The notes beneath the pieces are model-generated. The model had not been told where the DNA came from, ran no database searches, and saw nothing but the letters and a program-made list of their open reading frames with translations. A stretch of 44,373 nucleotides of DNA, from NCBI GenBank assembly GCA_902630065.1, contig CACOTF010000009.1:1-44373 (forward strand), read 5' to 3'. The translations under genes and the position numbers were made by a program. The DNA is from an uncultured Pelagibacteraceae bacterium (GTDB lineage Bacteria; Pseudomonadota; Alphaproteobacteria; Pelagibacterales; Pelagibacteraceae). Numbering within the stretch: position 1 is the stretch's first letter; every line of letters starts with the position of its first letter. Positions 7,455-17,005 of this stretch are shown piece after piece.

Positions 7455-10081
7455 TATAGACTTTCTAAAGTATAATTTAATTTATTAACATCTTTTTCTA
7501 AATTAATAAAGTTAGACTTTTCTTGCTCAACAATATCATTTGGAGCTCTTTCAATAAAACTTTTATTATTTAGCCTTGTATTAATTTTTTCCATTTCTTT
7601 TTCGATTTTATTCTTTTTATTTAATAGTGTTTCTTTAATTTTTGACAAATCTACATCTTCATCAAAGTAAATTTTAAATATTTCACCTTTAATTACCAAG
7701 TTTGCCGAAGGTTTTTTAATATCCTCAGTTACAAATTCATTAATTCTGCCAATTTTTTTTAAGGTATTAGAGTTATTTTGAATAAATTTCTTAATTTCAG
7801 GATTTATATTATTCACTAGAATTTTAACAAATGCACCTGGGCTTATTTCTATCTCATTCTTAAACGACCTTATAGATGAAACAAATTCGATTATTTCATT
7901 TACTTCATCAGAGTCTTTATCTTTATCAGAACTAGCCTCAGACCAGTTTTTTAACATAAGAAAGTCTTTTCCATCTTTATCTAATTTATTTTTCAACCAT
8001 ATTTCCTCTGTTAGAAAAGGTATGAATGGGTGTAAAATAATTAGAATTTGAGTAAATATGAAGCTAGCAACATTTCTTGTTTCCTCGATATTTCCATTAT
8101 TTTCAGAATAAAAGACAGTTTTAGATAATTCTAAATACCAATCACAAAATGAGTGCCATACAAATTGATATGCAATTCTAGCAGCCTCATCAAATCGATA
8201 ACTATCTATTGATTTTTTAATCTTTTCATTAGTGTTAGTGAATTCAACAAAAATCCATTTATTAATATTTAGTTTTAAATCATTAGGCGTTTCTATATTT
8301 TCAAATTTACAATCGTTTTGAATTAGAAAATTGTTAGCGTTCCATATTTTATTTAAAAAATTTCTATAACCTTTAACTCTATCCTCTGATAATTTTACAT
8401 CTCTTCCAGGAGATGCCATTGACAAAAGTGTAAATCTTAAAGCATCAGCACTATATTTTTCTATTAATTCTAATGGATCAATTACATTGCCTTTAGACTT
8501 TGACATTTTTTGACCTTTTTCATCTCTAACTAATGCATGAACATAAATATTTTTAAAAGGTTCTTTGTTTTGAAATTCCATTCCAAACATAATCATTCTT
8601 GCAACCCAAAAGAAAATTATATCAAATCCTGTTACCAATACTGAAGTTGGATAAAATTTTTCTAAATATTCATTTTTTTCTGGCCATCCTAGAGTTGCAA
8701 AAGGCCATAAACCAGATGAAAACCATGTATCAAGAACATCTGGATCTCTAATTAATTCAACATCTTTTTTATAGTGTTCTTTAGCTAATTTTTTTGCACC
8801 TTCTTCTGTTTCATCTACAAATATCTCTCCATCAGGTCCATACCATGCAGGTATTTGATGTCCCCACCAAAGCTGTCTTGAAATACACCATGGTTCTATA
8901 TTATCCATCCATTGAAAATATGTTTTTGTCCAATTAACTGGAAAAAAATTAGTTGTATTATTATTTACTATTTCTTTTGCTTTTATTGAAAGCTTCTTAG
9001 CATCTGCAAACCATTGCTCCGTTAAATAAGGCTCAATTATTGAATTAGATCTGTCACCATATGGAACTTTATTTTTAATTTTTTCCTCTTTAACAAGTAA
9101 TTCTTTATCAGAAAGTTCTTTTAAAATTCTTTTTCTAGCTTCAAATCTATCAAGTCCAATATAATTATCTGGAGCATTTTCATTAATTTTTCCATCTGGT
9201 GTAAAAACATTTATAACTTCTAAATTATTTCTCTCCCCTACTTCATAATCATTGAAATCATGTGCTGGAGTAATTTTAACTGCACCAGTTCCTTGTTCAG
9301 GATCTGCATAATCATCTTCTATAATTTTTATTTTTCTATCAACTATTGGAACTATTACATTTTTATTTACTAATGATTTATATCTTTCATCTGATGAATT
9401 AACTGCAACAGCTGTATCTCCTAACATAGTTTCTGGTCTAGTAGTTGCAATAGTTATAAATTTATCTGTTCCCTCAATTGGATATTTGATGTGATATAGT
9501 TTTGAATTAACTTCTCTTTGATCTACTTCTAAATCCGATATAGCTGTTTTTAAAACAGTATCCCAATTTACTAATTTTTTTGATTTGTAAATTAATCCAT
9601 TTTTGTACATTTCAACAAAAACTTTTAATACAGATTTTGATAGATTTTCGTCCATGGTGAAGGCATTTCTAGACCAATCACACGAGCAGCCTAATTTTTT
9701 TAATTGATTAATTATTATGTCACCATATTGACCTTTCCATTCCCAAACTTTTTCAATAAACTTTTCTCTACCTAAATCATTTTTATCAATACCTTCTGAT
9801 TTAAGTTTTTTCTCCACTAATGCTTGTGTAGCAATACCTGCATGGTCCGTTCCTGGTTGCCACAAAGTTTCAAAATTATTCATGCGATGATAACGAATTA
9901 ATAGGTCTTGAATAGAATTATTTAATGCATGTCCCATATGCAGACTACCTGTTACATTTGGTGGTGGGATGACTATCGAAAATTGTTTTTTGTTAGATTT
10001 AGGCTTAAATAAATTTTTTTCTTCCCAATAAGAATAAATCTTATTTTCAACATTTTCATGAATATATTTGTCTGAACTCAT
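7454..10081 (-). CDS. valS: Valyl-tRNA synthetase
   Basis: An 875-residue class I aminoacyl-tRNA synthetase that charges tRNA-Val. The HIGH motif is HMGH at residues 48-51 (within [13 protein letters not shown]), and the KMSKS loop is at about 522-526. An editing domain lies between ([27 protein letters not shown]). The anticodon-binding domain follows, and the protein ends in a short coiled coil (about residues 810-875). It is somewhat shorter than E. coli ValS. It heads a minus-strand unit with ilvD, manC and the EamA transporter. The start is the ATG at 10081; the 115 bases before it contain no gene and presumably hold its promoter. Confidence 0.97.
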   Translation of the reverse strand: MSSDKYIHENVENKIYSYWEEKNLFKPKSNKKQFSIVIPPPNVTGSLHMGHALNNSIQDLLIRYHRMNNFETLWQPGTDHAGIATQALVEKKLKSEGIDKNDLGREKFIEKVWEWKGQYGDIIINQLKKLGCSCDWSRNAFTMDENLSKSVLKVFVEMYKNGLIYKSKKLVNWDTVLKTAISDLEVDQREVNSKLYHIKYPIEGTDKFITIATTRPETMLGDTAVAVNSSDERYKSLVNKNVIVPIVDRKIKIIEDDYADPEQGTGAVKITPAHDFNDYEVGERNNLEVINVFTPDGKINENAPDNYIGLDRFEARKRILKELSDKELLVKEEKIKNKVPYGDRSNSIIEPYLTEQWFADAKKLSIKAKEIVNNNTTNFFPVNWTKTYFQWMDNIEPWCISRQLWWGHQIPAWYGPDGEIFVDETEEGAKKLAKEHYKKDVELIRDPDVLDTWFSSGLWPFATLGWPEKNEYLEKFYPTSVLVTGFDIIFFWVARMIMFGMEFQNKEPFKNIYVHALVRDEKGQKMSKSKGNVIDPLELIEKYSADALRFTLLSMASPGRDVKLSEDRVKGYRNFLNKIWNANNFLIQNDCKFENIETPNDLKLNINKWIFVEFTNTNEKIKKSIDSYRFDEAARIAYQFVWHSFCDWYLELSKTVFYSENNGNIEETRNVASFIFTQILIILHPFIPFLTEEIWLKNKLDKDGKDFLMLKNWSEASSDKDKDSDEVNEIIEFVSSIRSFKNEIEISPGAFVKILVNNINPEIKKFIQNNSNTLKKIGRINEFVTEDIKKPSANLVIKGEIFKIYFDEDVDLSKIKETLLNKKNKIEKEMEKINTRLNNKSFIERAPNDIVEQEKSNFINLEKDVNKLNYTLESL

Positions 10082-10196
10082 GGGTAATTATTTTATAAAT
10101 TAATCATATCAATAAACAACAATGAAATTATCCGTTAAATTTATAGACTAAATTATAAAATTTATTATATATGTCCTCATTGAATATTTAATTCAT

Positions 10197-10270
10197 GGCA
10201 ACGTGGCGGAATGGTTACGCAGAGGATTGCAAATCCTTGTATCCCGGTTCGATTCCGGGCGTTGCCTCCA
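10197..10270 (+). tRNA. trnC: tRNA-Cys (anticodon GCA)
   Basis: A 74-base cloverleaf. The acceptor GGCAACG pairs perfectly with CGTTGCC. The anticodon stem GAGGA/TCCTT holds the loop TTGCAAA with anticodon GCA. The T arm is CCCGG-TTCGATT-CCGGG, and the discriminator T is followed by an encoded CCA. It lies upstream of tRNA-Asn on the same strand, 53 bases away, and the two may be cotranscribed. Confidence 0.95.
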
Positions 10271-10323
10271 GAATTTATTTTTGTTGAGATAATTAAAAAA
10301 AAAAGTAAGTTGTGATTTTACAT

Positions 10324-10399
10324 TCCTCGGTAGCTCAGTTGGTAGAGCAGTTGACTGTTAATCAATTGGTCGCAGGTTCGAGTCCTGCCCGAGGAGCCA
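10324..10399 (+). tRNA. trnN: tRNA-Asn (anticodon GTT)
   Basis: A 76-base cloverleaf. The acceptor TCCTCGG pairs with CCGAGGA and the D stem is GCTC/GAGC. The anticodon stem GTTGA/TCAAT holds loop CTGTTAA with anticodon GTT. The T arm is GCAGG-TTCGAGT-CCTGC, and discriminator G is followed by an encoded CCA. It ends 12 bases before the convergent XRE regulator gene. Confidence 0.95.
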
Positions 10400-10411
10400 A
10401 TTAAAAATTAG

Positions 10412-10783
10412 TTATCCTGTTTTTGAGATATTTACCTGGTTGATCTGTAAGTTTTTTGTAAACTTAATTTTTTGATCTTGAGTAAGTTCAGAATAAACTT
10501 TAACTAAAAAATTATAGTTAACATTCATATGACCTTCTTTAGATTTTTCTAGGTTTATCAAATATTCAGAAAAATCTTCAAAAAAATAGTTTATTGGCAC
10601 TTTAAGATAGTTAGATAGTTGTAGTAATCTAATAGAACTTACACCATTTGTTCCTTTTTCATATTTTTGTATTTGTTGAAATGTTACATTTATTGCTTTT
10701 GCGACTTTAGTTTGAGTTAAACCTAAAGCCAAACGTCTAAGTTTTAATTTATTACCTAGATGTTTATTGAAATTTTCTTCCAT
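10412..10783 (-). CDS. XRE/Cro-CI family transcriptional regulator
   Basis: A DNA-binding regulator of about 123 residues. A classic HTH_3 domain covers roughly residues 10-66 (LGNKLKLRRLALGLTQTKVA, then VTFQQIQKYEKGTNGVS as the recognition region, then LLQLSNYLKVP). The C-terminal tail of about 55 residues is polar and may help dimerisation. Alphaproteobacteria commonly carry one or more such short XRE proteins, often of unknown target. I choose the ATG at 10783 over the in-frame TTG at 10786 because GAGGGG sits about seven bases upstream of the ATG. It lies just downstream of aapP on the same strand, with a 145-base gap suggesting its own promoter. No toxin partner is present. Confidence 0.88.
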   Translation of the reverse strand: MEENFNKHLGNKLKLRRLALGLTQTKVAKAINVTFQQIQKYEKGTNGVSSIRLLQLSNYLKVPINYFFEDFSEYLINLEKSKEGHMNVNYNFLVKVYSELTQDQKIKFTKNLQINQVNISKTG

Positions 10784-10885
10784 CAAAGACCCCTCTTTAA
10801 TTAAAAATAATAAGTTAAGTTAATAGAAATCAAAAAGTTATTTCAAGTAAAATAATTTTAAAAAGAATAACAATTTTTAAGATTT

Positions 10886-10914
10886 TATAAACCTGTCAAG
10901 CGTCTTTTTAGCAA
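10886..10914 (-). promoter_or_regulatory. Possible promoter of the XRE regulator
   Basis: On the minus strand TTGCTA and TTTATA are separated by 17 bases, about 100 bases before the regulator's ATG. A TTGACA lies inside the spacer but has no good -10 at 16-18 bases. The gap 10787-10928 holds nothing else I can name. This is a weak call in AT-rich DNA. Confidence 0.3.
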
Positions 10915-10928
10915 TTTAGTTATAATTT

Positions 10929-11663
10929 TTATAATATTTGGCTCAAAAAAAGCTTTGTTCTATCGCTTTTTGGGTTGGCAAAAAACTCTTTTGTTTCAGC
11001 TTGTTCTACAATCATACCCTCATCCATAAAAATAACTTCATCTGCAACTTCTTTTGCAAACCCCATTTCGTGTGTTACAACAATCATAGTCATACCAGCC
11101 TTAGCTAAATTGACCATTGCATCTAAAACTTCTTTAATCATTTCAGGATCTAATGCTGATGTAGGTTCATCAAAAAGCATTATTTTTGGCTCCATACATA
11201 ACGCTCTAGCTATTGCACATCTTTGTTGTTGACCACCAGAAAGTTGGCCTGGATATTTATATGCTTGATCAGCAATCTGAACTTTTTCTAAATGTTTTAA
11301 AGCTAATGCTTCAGCATCTTTTTTAGGCATTTTTTTTACCCATATAGGAGCAAGAGTACAATTATCTAATATTGATAAATGAGGAAATAAATTAAATTGT
11401 TGAAATACCATTCCAACCTCAGCTCTTATTTGTTCTATATTTTTTGTCTCTTCGGTTAATTCAGTGCCATCAACGACAATTGACCCTTCTTGGTGTTCTT
11501 CAAGTCTATTAATACATCTAATTAATGTCGATTTACCTGAACCAGAGGGACCACAAACAACAATTTTTTTGTTTTTTTCAACGTCTAAATTAATGTTTTT
11601 TAAGACTTGGAATTCTCCAAACCATTTATTCATTTCTTTTATTTGAATTATTTTATCTGACAT
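10929..11663 (-). CDS. aapP: General L-amino acid ABC transporter ATPase
   Basis: A 244-residue ATPase that energises uptake of L-amino acids with AapQ, AapM and the binding protein AapJ (BztD in Rhodobacter naming). Walker A is GPSGSGKS at residues 38-45. The signature LSGGQQQR follows near residue 150, Walker B is IMLFDEP and the switch histidine is in VVTHEMGFA. Size and motifs match the polar amino acid family (GlnQ/HisP-like). Its start overlaps the aapM stop by one base, so it is the last gene of the aap operon. There is no obvious hairpin terminator behind it. Confidence 0.95.
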   Translation of the reverse strand: MSDKIIQIKEMNKWFGEFQVLKNINLDVEKNKKIVVCGPSGSGKSTLIRCINRLEEHQEGSIVVDGTELTEETKNIEQIRAEVGMVFQQFNLFPHLSILDNCTLAPIWVKKMPKKDAEALALKHLEKVQIADQAYKYPGQLSGGQQQRCAIARALCMEPKIMLFDEPTSALDPEMIKEVLDAMVNLAKAGMTMIVVTHEMGFAKEVADEVIFMDEGMIVEQAETKEFFANPKSDRTKLFLSQIL

Positions 11664-13105
11664 TATCTCTCAGTTTTATATTTTTGCTCTAAATTATAAC
11701 TATATTTACTCATTGCATAGCAAATAATAAAAAATACTATTGATGCAAACACATACCCTTCCATTGCAAAACCTAACCATTCAGGATTTGTTTTTGCTAA
11801 ATTAAGCATTCCTACAATCTCCAGAAGACCTACAACAAATATTAAAGGTGTATCTTTGACAAGAGCTAAGAATGTATTTGCTATACCTGGTATGACTAAT
11901 TTAAGAGCTTGAGGTAAAATAACAAATATATGCATTTTCCAGTAACCCATTCCTAAGGATTTTGCAGCATCATATTGCCCTCTAGGTAAAGCCTGTAGAC
12001 CGCCTCTTATTACTTCAGCTACATAAGCAGCTTCAAACAAAGATATAGCAATTATAACTCTTACTAGTTTATCAATAAACATGTCCTCTGGTAGAAACAT
12101 TGGAAACATAACAGACGACATAAATAAAACTGTTATTAAAGGAACACCTCTCCAAAATTCTATAAATCCAATAGAAATGTATTTAATTATTGGTAGATCA
12201 GATCTTCTCCCTAAAGATAGGAATAATCCTACTGGAAAACAGAATATTAAACAGAAAAATGAAACTATAAAAGTTAATGATAAACCTCCCCAAGCTCCAG
12301 TTTCAACCCATTCGAAAGCTTGTATCTTGCCTAATTCAACTAGTTCTTCGTAAAAAAACACATACTTTAATAATATATAAATTGTGATCGGTATTATTAA
12401 AAAATAATACATCTTAAATTTTGATGGGATAAAAAAACCTATTATAATAGAAATAACTGCTGCAATAATTCCATATGAAAAATCAAAAAATATTGGGCCA
12501 CCAGAAATAAAAAAGAATATAAATAAAAATGCAATTATTGGGTAAATAATTACATAATATAATGTTAGATATTTTTTGAATTTTTCTGTTGCAAAAAAAC
12601 CAACACCTCCAAGAAAAGCAAGAGCGATAAATGATAAATTTATTCTCCACTGTTCTGCATTTGGATACATGCCATACATAAATCTATTAAACCAAGTTTT
12701 TATGTAAGCCCAACACGCACCAGATCCTGAGCAAGCGTCTTTTGAATCGCCAGCAAAATTTGCATCCATTATGAACCAACTTAAAAGCGGTGGAAGTGAT
12801 TTTATAACCGCAAAAATAATTAATAATGATAAAAGGGCGTTAAATTTATTTGTATTAATATTTTTGTTAATAATGTCTAAAAATTTTATACCTGAATATT
12901 CAATTCTAATTAAATGCAGACCCATAAAACCTATTATTAAAGGCAAAAAGTAACTTATTGTTCCTGGTAGAAAGCTAGTCAAATCTAAACTGAAAAAAGA
13001 ATTCAAGAATACAATTAATATACTTAGAGAAAATAAACCAATGCCTGAATACAAATATGCGTATAGATTATTTTTGTCTGGTGATAAAAAATTTAATTTA
13101 TTCAT
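11663..13105 (-). CDS. aapM: General L-amino acid ABC transporter permease AapM/BztC
   Basis: A 480-residue inner-membrane permease. The N-terminal two thirds hold several extra spans and a periplasmic loop with two cysteines ([10 protein letters not shown], about residues 122-131), characteristic of the long BztC/AapM permeases. The C-terminal third is the standard amino-acid permease domain with its EAA loop ([23 protein letters not shown]). It overlaps aapP and aapQ by one base each. It should form a heterodimer with AapQ. The length is at the long end for the family, which fits the extra N-terminal spans. Confidence 0.94.
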   Translation of the reverse strand: MNKLNFLSPDKNNLYAYLYSGIGLFSLSILIVFLNSFFSLDLTSFLPGTISYFLPLIIGFMGLHLIRIEYSGIKFLDIINKNINTNKFNALLSLLIIFAVIKSLPPLLSWFIMDANFAGDSKDACSGSGACWAYIKTWFNRFMYGMYPNAEQWRINLSFIALAFLGGVGFFATEKFKKYLTLYYVIIYPIIAFLFIFFFISGGPIFFDFSYGIIAAVISIIIGFFIPSKFKMYYFLIIPITIYILLKYVFFYEELVELGKIQAFEWVETGAWGGLSLTFIVSFFCLIFCFPVGLFLSLGRRSDLPIIKYISIGFIEFWRGVPLITVLFMSSVMFPMFLPEDMFIDKLVRVIIAISLFEAAYVAEVIRGGLQALPRGQYDAAKSLGMGYWKMHIFVILPQALKLVIPGIANTFLALVKDTPLIFVVGLLEIVGMLNLAKTNPEWLGFAMEGYVFASIVFFIICYAMSKYSYNLEQKYKTER

Positions 13106-14250
13106 TATTTTTCTTTAATAGCTATTTTTTTATTATACCAATTCATAAATATTGAGATTGTTATACTTAAAGTTAAATAAGTTAACATTGTAATGGAAAC
13201 AATTTCAATTGCTCTTCCTGTTTGCATTAAAGCAGTTCCAGCAAAGACAAGTACTAAGTCTGGATATGCAATTGCGGCAGCAAGTGATGAATTCTTTGTT
13301 AAATTTAAATATTGGTTGGTTGTTGGAGGAATTATGATCCTCAAAGCTTGTGGCATAACAACTAATTTCAGAACTTGATTAGGAGTTAAACCAATTGACG
13401 CTGCAGCTTCTTTTTGACCTTTGCTAACACCTTGAACTCCAGCTCTTACACATTCTGCTATAAAAGTTGCTGTATACAAAGATAAAGCTAGTGCTAAAGA
13501 AATTAATTCAGGTGGTAATTTTAGACCACCTTTAAAAGTAAAGGATGTTTTTGATAATTGTTCAATTACTGGTATTTCAACAGATGCATCTACTCCACCT
13601 AGAAAAAAACTTAACAATGGCAAAATAATTAAAAGACCAATAGATATTGATAAAACTGGTGTTTGAATGCCTTGATTTTCCTGCTTTTTTTTAGCATATA
13701 ACCTAACAAAAAGTATTGCGATGATAGCTGCGATTATTGAATAAATAAAAATATCTAGATTATTCCAAACAAATGCAGGAATAAAAAAACCTTTTATTGT
13801 TAAGAAAAAAACTCCAAACATTGGTTCTGCTTTTTCTGGCAAAGGTAATGCTCTTAACGCAGCAAAATACCAAAAAAATATTTGAAGTAACAAAGGAATA
13901 TTTCTAAAAAATTCAACATAGATTGCTGCGGTTCTCTCAATAAGATAATTATTTGATAATCTAGCTATTCCAACAATAACTCCAATTATCGTTGCAAATA
14001 TAATTCCAATAACTGATACTAAAATAGTATTTAATAGGCCAACAAGATATGCTCTAAAATAAGAATGTGAGCCATCATATTCAATAAGAGAAAACTGTAC
14101 GTCAAATGAGGACTCTTGAGTTAAAAATCCATAACCAAATGTTATACCCCTATTTTCCATATTAACTTGGGCGTTATATGAGAAGAAGCCAAATACTAGA
14201 ATAACAACAACTAGCGTAAGTAACTGGGGTAATATTTTCTTTAAATTCAC
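13105..14250 (-). CDS. aapQ: General L-amino acid ABC transporter permease AapQ/BztB
   Basis: A 381-residue inner-membrane permease with about eight spans. The EAA loop near residue 285 (ECVRAGVQGVSKGQKEAAAS) would contact the ATPase AapP. The N-terminal signature region (NNTILVSVIGIIFATIIGV-like, with FRNIPLLLQIFFWYFA further on) is typical of the polar amino acid permeases. It follows aapJ after a 69-base gap that carries a terminator-like hairpin, and it overlaps aapM by one base (TAATG). Translation of Q, M and P is therefore probably coupled, while J is separated. Confidence 0.94.
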   Translation of the reverse strand: MNLKKILPQLLTLVVVILVFGFFSYNAQVNMENRGITFGYGFLTQESSFDVQFSLIEYDGSHSYFRAYLVGLLNTILVSVIGIIFATIIGVIVGIARLSNNYLIERTAAIYVEFFRNIPLLLQIFFWYFAALRALPLPEKAEPMFGVFFLTIKGFFIPAFVWNNLDIFIYSIIAAIIAILFVRLYAKKKQENQGIQTPVLSISIGLLIILPLLSFFLGGVDASVEIPVIEQLSKTSFTFKGGLKLPPELISLALALSLYTATFIAECVRAGVQGVSKGQKEAAASIGLTPNQVLKLVVMPQALRIIIPPTTNQYLNLTKNSSLAAAIAYPDLVLVFAGTALMQTGRAIEIVSITMLTYLTLSITISIFMNWYNKKIAIKEK

Positions 14251-14267
14251 TGTTAAATATGATTTAT

Positions 14268-14296
14268 AAAAAAAAGGGCTAGAAAAATCTAGCCCT
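14268..14296 (-). terminator. Hairpin plus U-run between aapJ and aapQ (leaky terminator or processing site)
   Basis: AGGGCTAGA (14275-14283) and TCTAGCCCT (14288-14296) form a perfect 9-bp stem with a 4-base loop. On the minus strand it is followed by eight T residues. It lies 24 bases after the aapJ stop and 18 bases before the aapQ start, inside the operon. A rho-independent terminator that some polymerases pass, or an RNA end that stabilises aapJ message, would explain how the binding protein is made in excess of the permeases. It is GC-rich against its surroundings. Confidence 0.8.
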
Positions 14297-14319
14297 CTTT
14301 ATATTCTTTTTAAAAAGAA

Positions 14320-15360
14320 TTATCTTGCTGGTGGTACGTATAGTATTCCACCTTTTGTCCATAATTCATTTGGACCTCTGTCAGGTAGAATTCCAGTATC
14401 AGCTATATTTCTTTTATAGCTTTCACCGTAATTACCAACTTGCTTGATTATTCTTAAACTCCACTCATTATCTAAACCTAGAGCAGCTCCTAATTCACCT
14501 TCGGCACCAACTAGTCTTTTTACAGCTGGATTGTCTGAAGTTTTCATAGAATCAGCATTTGCTGATGTTACGCCATACTCTTCAGCTTCGATCATAGTGT
14601 TTAGTGACCATCTCACGATATCTTCCCAAACAGAATCACCTTGTCTAACAACTGGGCCTAATGGCTCTTTTGAAATAGTTTCAGGTAATACCATGTGGTC
14701 ATCTGGATTACTCAATTTAATTCTTTGAGCAGCTAAACCAGATTTATCTGTAGTATATGTATCACATCTACCCGCATCATATGCAGCTACAACTTCGTCC
14801 GCTTTTTCAAAAGTGACTGGCTCATATTTAATTCCTTTTGAATTAAAGAAATCTCTCATATTAAGCTCTGTAGTAGTTCCAAGGTTAGTACACGCAGAAA
14901 CACCAGCTTTAAAATCATTTACTGATGAAATTCCTGAATTTTTTCTAACCATAAAACCTTGACCATCATAGAAGTTTACTCCTACGAAAGTAAGACCGAT
15001 ATCCGCATCCCTTGAAAGAGTCCAAGTAGTGTTTCTAGATAGAATATCTATCTCGTTAGATGTTAATGCAGTAAATCTTTCTTTGGCACTTAGTGGAGTA
15101 AATTTAACTTTACTTGCATCACCTAGCACTGCAGCAGCTACTGCTCTACATACATCAACGTCAACACCAGTCCAGTTTCCTGCTGCATCAGCATTAGAAA
15201 ATCCTGGTAGACCCTGTGAAACACCACATCTCACAAAACCTTTTTTCTGAGTGTTTTTAAGAGTTTTTGACTTTTTCGCAGCCATAGTTTCTGTTGTAAA
15301 TGTAAATAGAACAGCAAACATAGCAACAACTGAAGTCAATCGTTTTACTAATTTAAACAT
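14320..15360 (-). CDS. aapJ: General L-amino acid binding protein AapJ/BztA
   Basis: A 346-residue periplasmic solute-binding protein (SBP_bac_3) that captures L-amino acids for AapQMP. A signal peptide is clear: basic MFKLVKR, then a hydrophobic core, and probable cleavage after the AxA-like TMA at about residues 26-28. The mature part begins with the family-like GFVRCGVSQGLPGFS, and has GVDVDVCRAVAAAVLGD and FTPLSAKERFTALTSNEIDI further on. It is relatively GC-rich for this window, as expected of a highly expressed gene. It has its own leader with an 18-bp palindrome and an AAGAGG ribosome-binding site. Confidence 0.96.
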   Translation of the reverse strand: MFKLVKRLTSVVAMFAVLFTFTTETMAAKKSKTLKNTQKKGFVRCGVSQGLPGFSNADAAGNWTGVDVDVCRAVAAAVLGDASKVKFTPLSAKERFTALTSNEIDILSRNTTWTLSRDADIGLTFVGVNFYDGQGFMVRKNSGISSVNDFKAGVSACTNLGTTTELNMRDFFNSKGIKYEPVTFEKADEVVAAYDAGRCDTYTTDKSGLAAQRIKLSNPDDHMVLPETISKEPLGPVVRQGDSVWEDIVRWSLNTMIEAEEYGVTSANADSMKTSDNPAVKRLVGAEGELGAALGLDNEWSLRIIKQVGNYGESYKRNIADTGILPDRGPNELWTKGGILYVPPAR

Positions 15361-15380
15361 TATATTTTCCTCTTGTTTAT

Positions 15381-15398
15381 TTATTTGTTAACAAATAA
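15381..15398. promoter_or_regulatory. 18-bp perfect palindrome in the aapJ leader (candidate operator)
   Basis: TTATTTGTTAACAAATAA is a perfect even palindrome, centred about 30 bases before the aapJ start codon. It directly abuts a second inverted repeat. A site of this length and position in such compact DNA is a good candidate for binding a dimeric regulator of the aap operon. Which regulator is not shown. Confidence 0.5.
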
Positions 15399-15418
15399 TT
15401 CAAATTAATTTTTGAATT
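15397..15418. repeat. Second inverted repeat upstream of aapJ
   Basis: AATTCAAA (15397-15404) and TTTGAATT (15411-15418) are perfect inverted copies separated by six bases. The site shares two bases with the 18-bp palindrome. It could be a second operator half-pair or a weak RNA stem in the leader. Confidence 0.4.
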
Positions 15419-15423
15419 GACCA

Positions 15424-15452
15424 AGTAAAGCAGAAACAATGAAACCCATCAA
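15424..15452 (-). promoter_or_regulatory. Possible aapJ promoter
   Basis: On the minus strand TTGATG and TTTACT are 17 bases apart, and TGC immediately before TTTACT would make an extended -10. This would place transcription start just upstream of both inverted repeats, putting them in the 5' leader or at the start site. The -10 is a poor match, so this is tentative. Confidence 0.35.
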
Positions 15453-15491
15453 TATTTAATTAGTCGCAAAATTTATGCCTTATTTGGTTAA

Positions 15492-15568
15492 TGGCGCGCT
15501 CTGAAGGATTCGAACCTTCGACCTACGGTTTAGAAAACCGTTGCTCTATCCAGCTGAGCTAAGAGCGC
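15492..15568 (-). tRNA. trnR: tRNA-Arg (anticodon TCT)
   Basis: A 77-base cloverleaf on the minus strand. The acceptor GCGCTCT pairs with AGAGCGC and the D stem is GCTC/GAGC. The anticodon stem ACGGT/ACCGT holds loop TTTCTAA with anticodon TCT. The T arm is GAAGG-TTCGAAT-CCTTC, and discriminator G is followed by an encoded CCA. It reads AGA codons, which are common in this AT-rich genome. It sits between trkH and the aapJ promoter region. Confidence 0.95.
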
Positions 15569-15592
15569 ACAATTCAGATTTATAATACTAAT

Positions 15593-17002
15593 TTAATTTT
15601 TGAAAAGAAATTTTTTTAGCAAAATTATCACTGATAACAGTTCAATTCTTCCAATTATCATAAATGTAATTAATGAAATTTTTCCAAAAATATTAAAATT
15701 ATTAAAATCTATATTAGCTAAATTATACATCTCCGAATTAACAGTATTCATTATTGTTAAAATACCTAATTTGAATGATGACTCAAAATCTAGATTTGAG
15801 ATTGTTAGTAATATCGATATTAAAAATAATGAAATTATAAAAATTATTATTGCAAAAAAATATTTATTTATGTCCGTTATATTTGCACTAATTTTATTTA
15901 AAGATAATTTATTTGAATAAATTTGATTAGGTTTTGAATGAGATAATAAATTATTAATCGAAAACTTTATTAAAGTTATGACTTTTATGACTCTTAAACC
16001 GGAGCTTGTAGAAAAAAAAGATCCACCTAATATTACTAATAACAGAAAAACAAAAACAAGATTTTTAGGAATATTTTCAAAAGAAATACCAATATTTGAA
16101 ACACTGCTACATATGGATACTAATATATTTAAAAAGTTATTTTCATAATTAAAAAATATAAAAGATAATGCAATAACTATTAATAAATATAATAAAATAT
16201 TAATATCTTCACTTAAGTAGTTAATATTTTTTCTTTTAAAGAAAATTAAATTAAATATAAAAAAAAGACTAAAAAAAGAAAATAACATTGAAACTGACAA
16301 TATAAATTTACTTAAGTCTGAACTAAAAGTTACATCAAAATTGTTATTAGGTAAAAAACCACCTGAAGAAATTATTGTGAGAGAGTAATTATAGGCATCG
16401 TAAGATCTCAAATTGGCTAACTTTAACATTATAAATATTAAAATTGTCATAGATATGTAAATTATTATGATTTTGAATACTTGTTTAAATATCTCTGAAG
16501 AATTTAGAGATATATAATTTGTTAATGATCTTTTTAAATTTTCATCAAATAAATCAATAAGTAATAATATTGAAAATAAAAAATATAATCCTCCTATCCA
16601 TTGAGAGCTTGATCTCCATAAAATTAATGTTTGGTCTAATTCATGTATTTCTTGAAAAATTGTAAATCCTGTGGATGTAAAACCAGATATAGCTTCAAAG
16701 TAACTATTAATTAATCCAATATCTTCTAGACAAAGATAATATGGGATTGAGATTAAAACAGGTAAAGTTAAATAACCAATAAAAACAATTAGAATTCTTT
16801 CAAATAAATTTATTTTCTCATATTTGTATTTTTTAAATATTATTAAAAAAAGACCACCAATAAGAGTTAAAATAAAAGTGAGAATATAATTATTAAGATT
16901 ATTCAATAAATTAAAATAATAAGAATAAATAATATTAAAAAATGAGAAAAAACTAATAATTAAAAAAAAATAACCAAAGTACCTAAAGCCAAATATATTC
17001 AT
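15593..17002 (-). CDS. trkH: Potassium uptake channel protein TrkH
   Basis: A 469-residue inner-membrane potassium translocating subunit that works with TrkA. Four pore-loop repeats are recognisable. The first, SGFTSTGF, is at about residues 106-113. The second is the SSGGFLPN segment, the third the SSVSNIGISF segment, and the fourth the TVNSEMYN segment. The glycines of the filter are present in the first three and replaced in the fourth, which is often the most variable. The gene lies three bases after trkA on the same strand, as expected for a functional pair. It is rich in Phe, Ile and Asn codons typical of low-GC membrane proteins. Confidence 0.9.
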   Translation of the reverse strand: MNIFGFRYFGYFFLIISFFSFFNIIYSYYFNLLNNLNNYILTFILTLIGGLFLIIFKKYKYEKINLFERILIVFIGYLTLPVLISIPYYLCLEDIGLINSYFEAISGFTSTGFTIFQEIHELDQTLILWRSSSQWIGGLYFLFSILLLIDLFDENLKRSLTNYISLNSSEIFKQVFKIIIIYISMTILIFIMLKLANLRSYDAYNYSLTIISSGGFLPNNNFDVTFSSDLSKFILSVSMLFSFFSLFFIFNLIFFKRKNINYLSEDINILLYLLIVIALSFIFFNYENNFLNILVSICSSVSNIGISFENIPKNLVFVFLLLVILGGSFFSTSSGLRVIKVITLIKFSINNLLSHSKPNQIYSNKLSLNKISANITDINKYFFAIIIFIISLFLISILLTISNLDFESSFKLGILTIMNTVNSEMYNLANIDFNNFNIFGKISLITFMIIGRIELLSVIILLKKFLFKN

Positions 17003-17005
17003 TAA

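Noticed and set aside
10197..10400. tRNA genes as attachment sites of an integrated element
   Set aside because: No integrase, direct repeat of a tRNA end, or foreign-looking genes lie nearby.
10412..10783. Antitoxin of a toxin-antitoxin pair
   Set aside because: No small partner gene is present on either side; tRNA-Asn and aapP flank it.
10894..10899. A perfect TTGACA on the minus strand upstream of the XRE gene
   Set aside because: No acceptable -10 hexamer lies 16-18 bases downstream; the overlapping TTGCTA-N17-TTTATA pairs better, and even that is weak.
15361..15491. Possible riboswitch before aapJ
   Set aside because: The inverted repeats are symmetric DNA sites with little or no loop, and no known aptamer pattern such as glycine or SAM was recognised.
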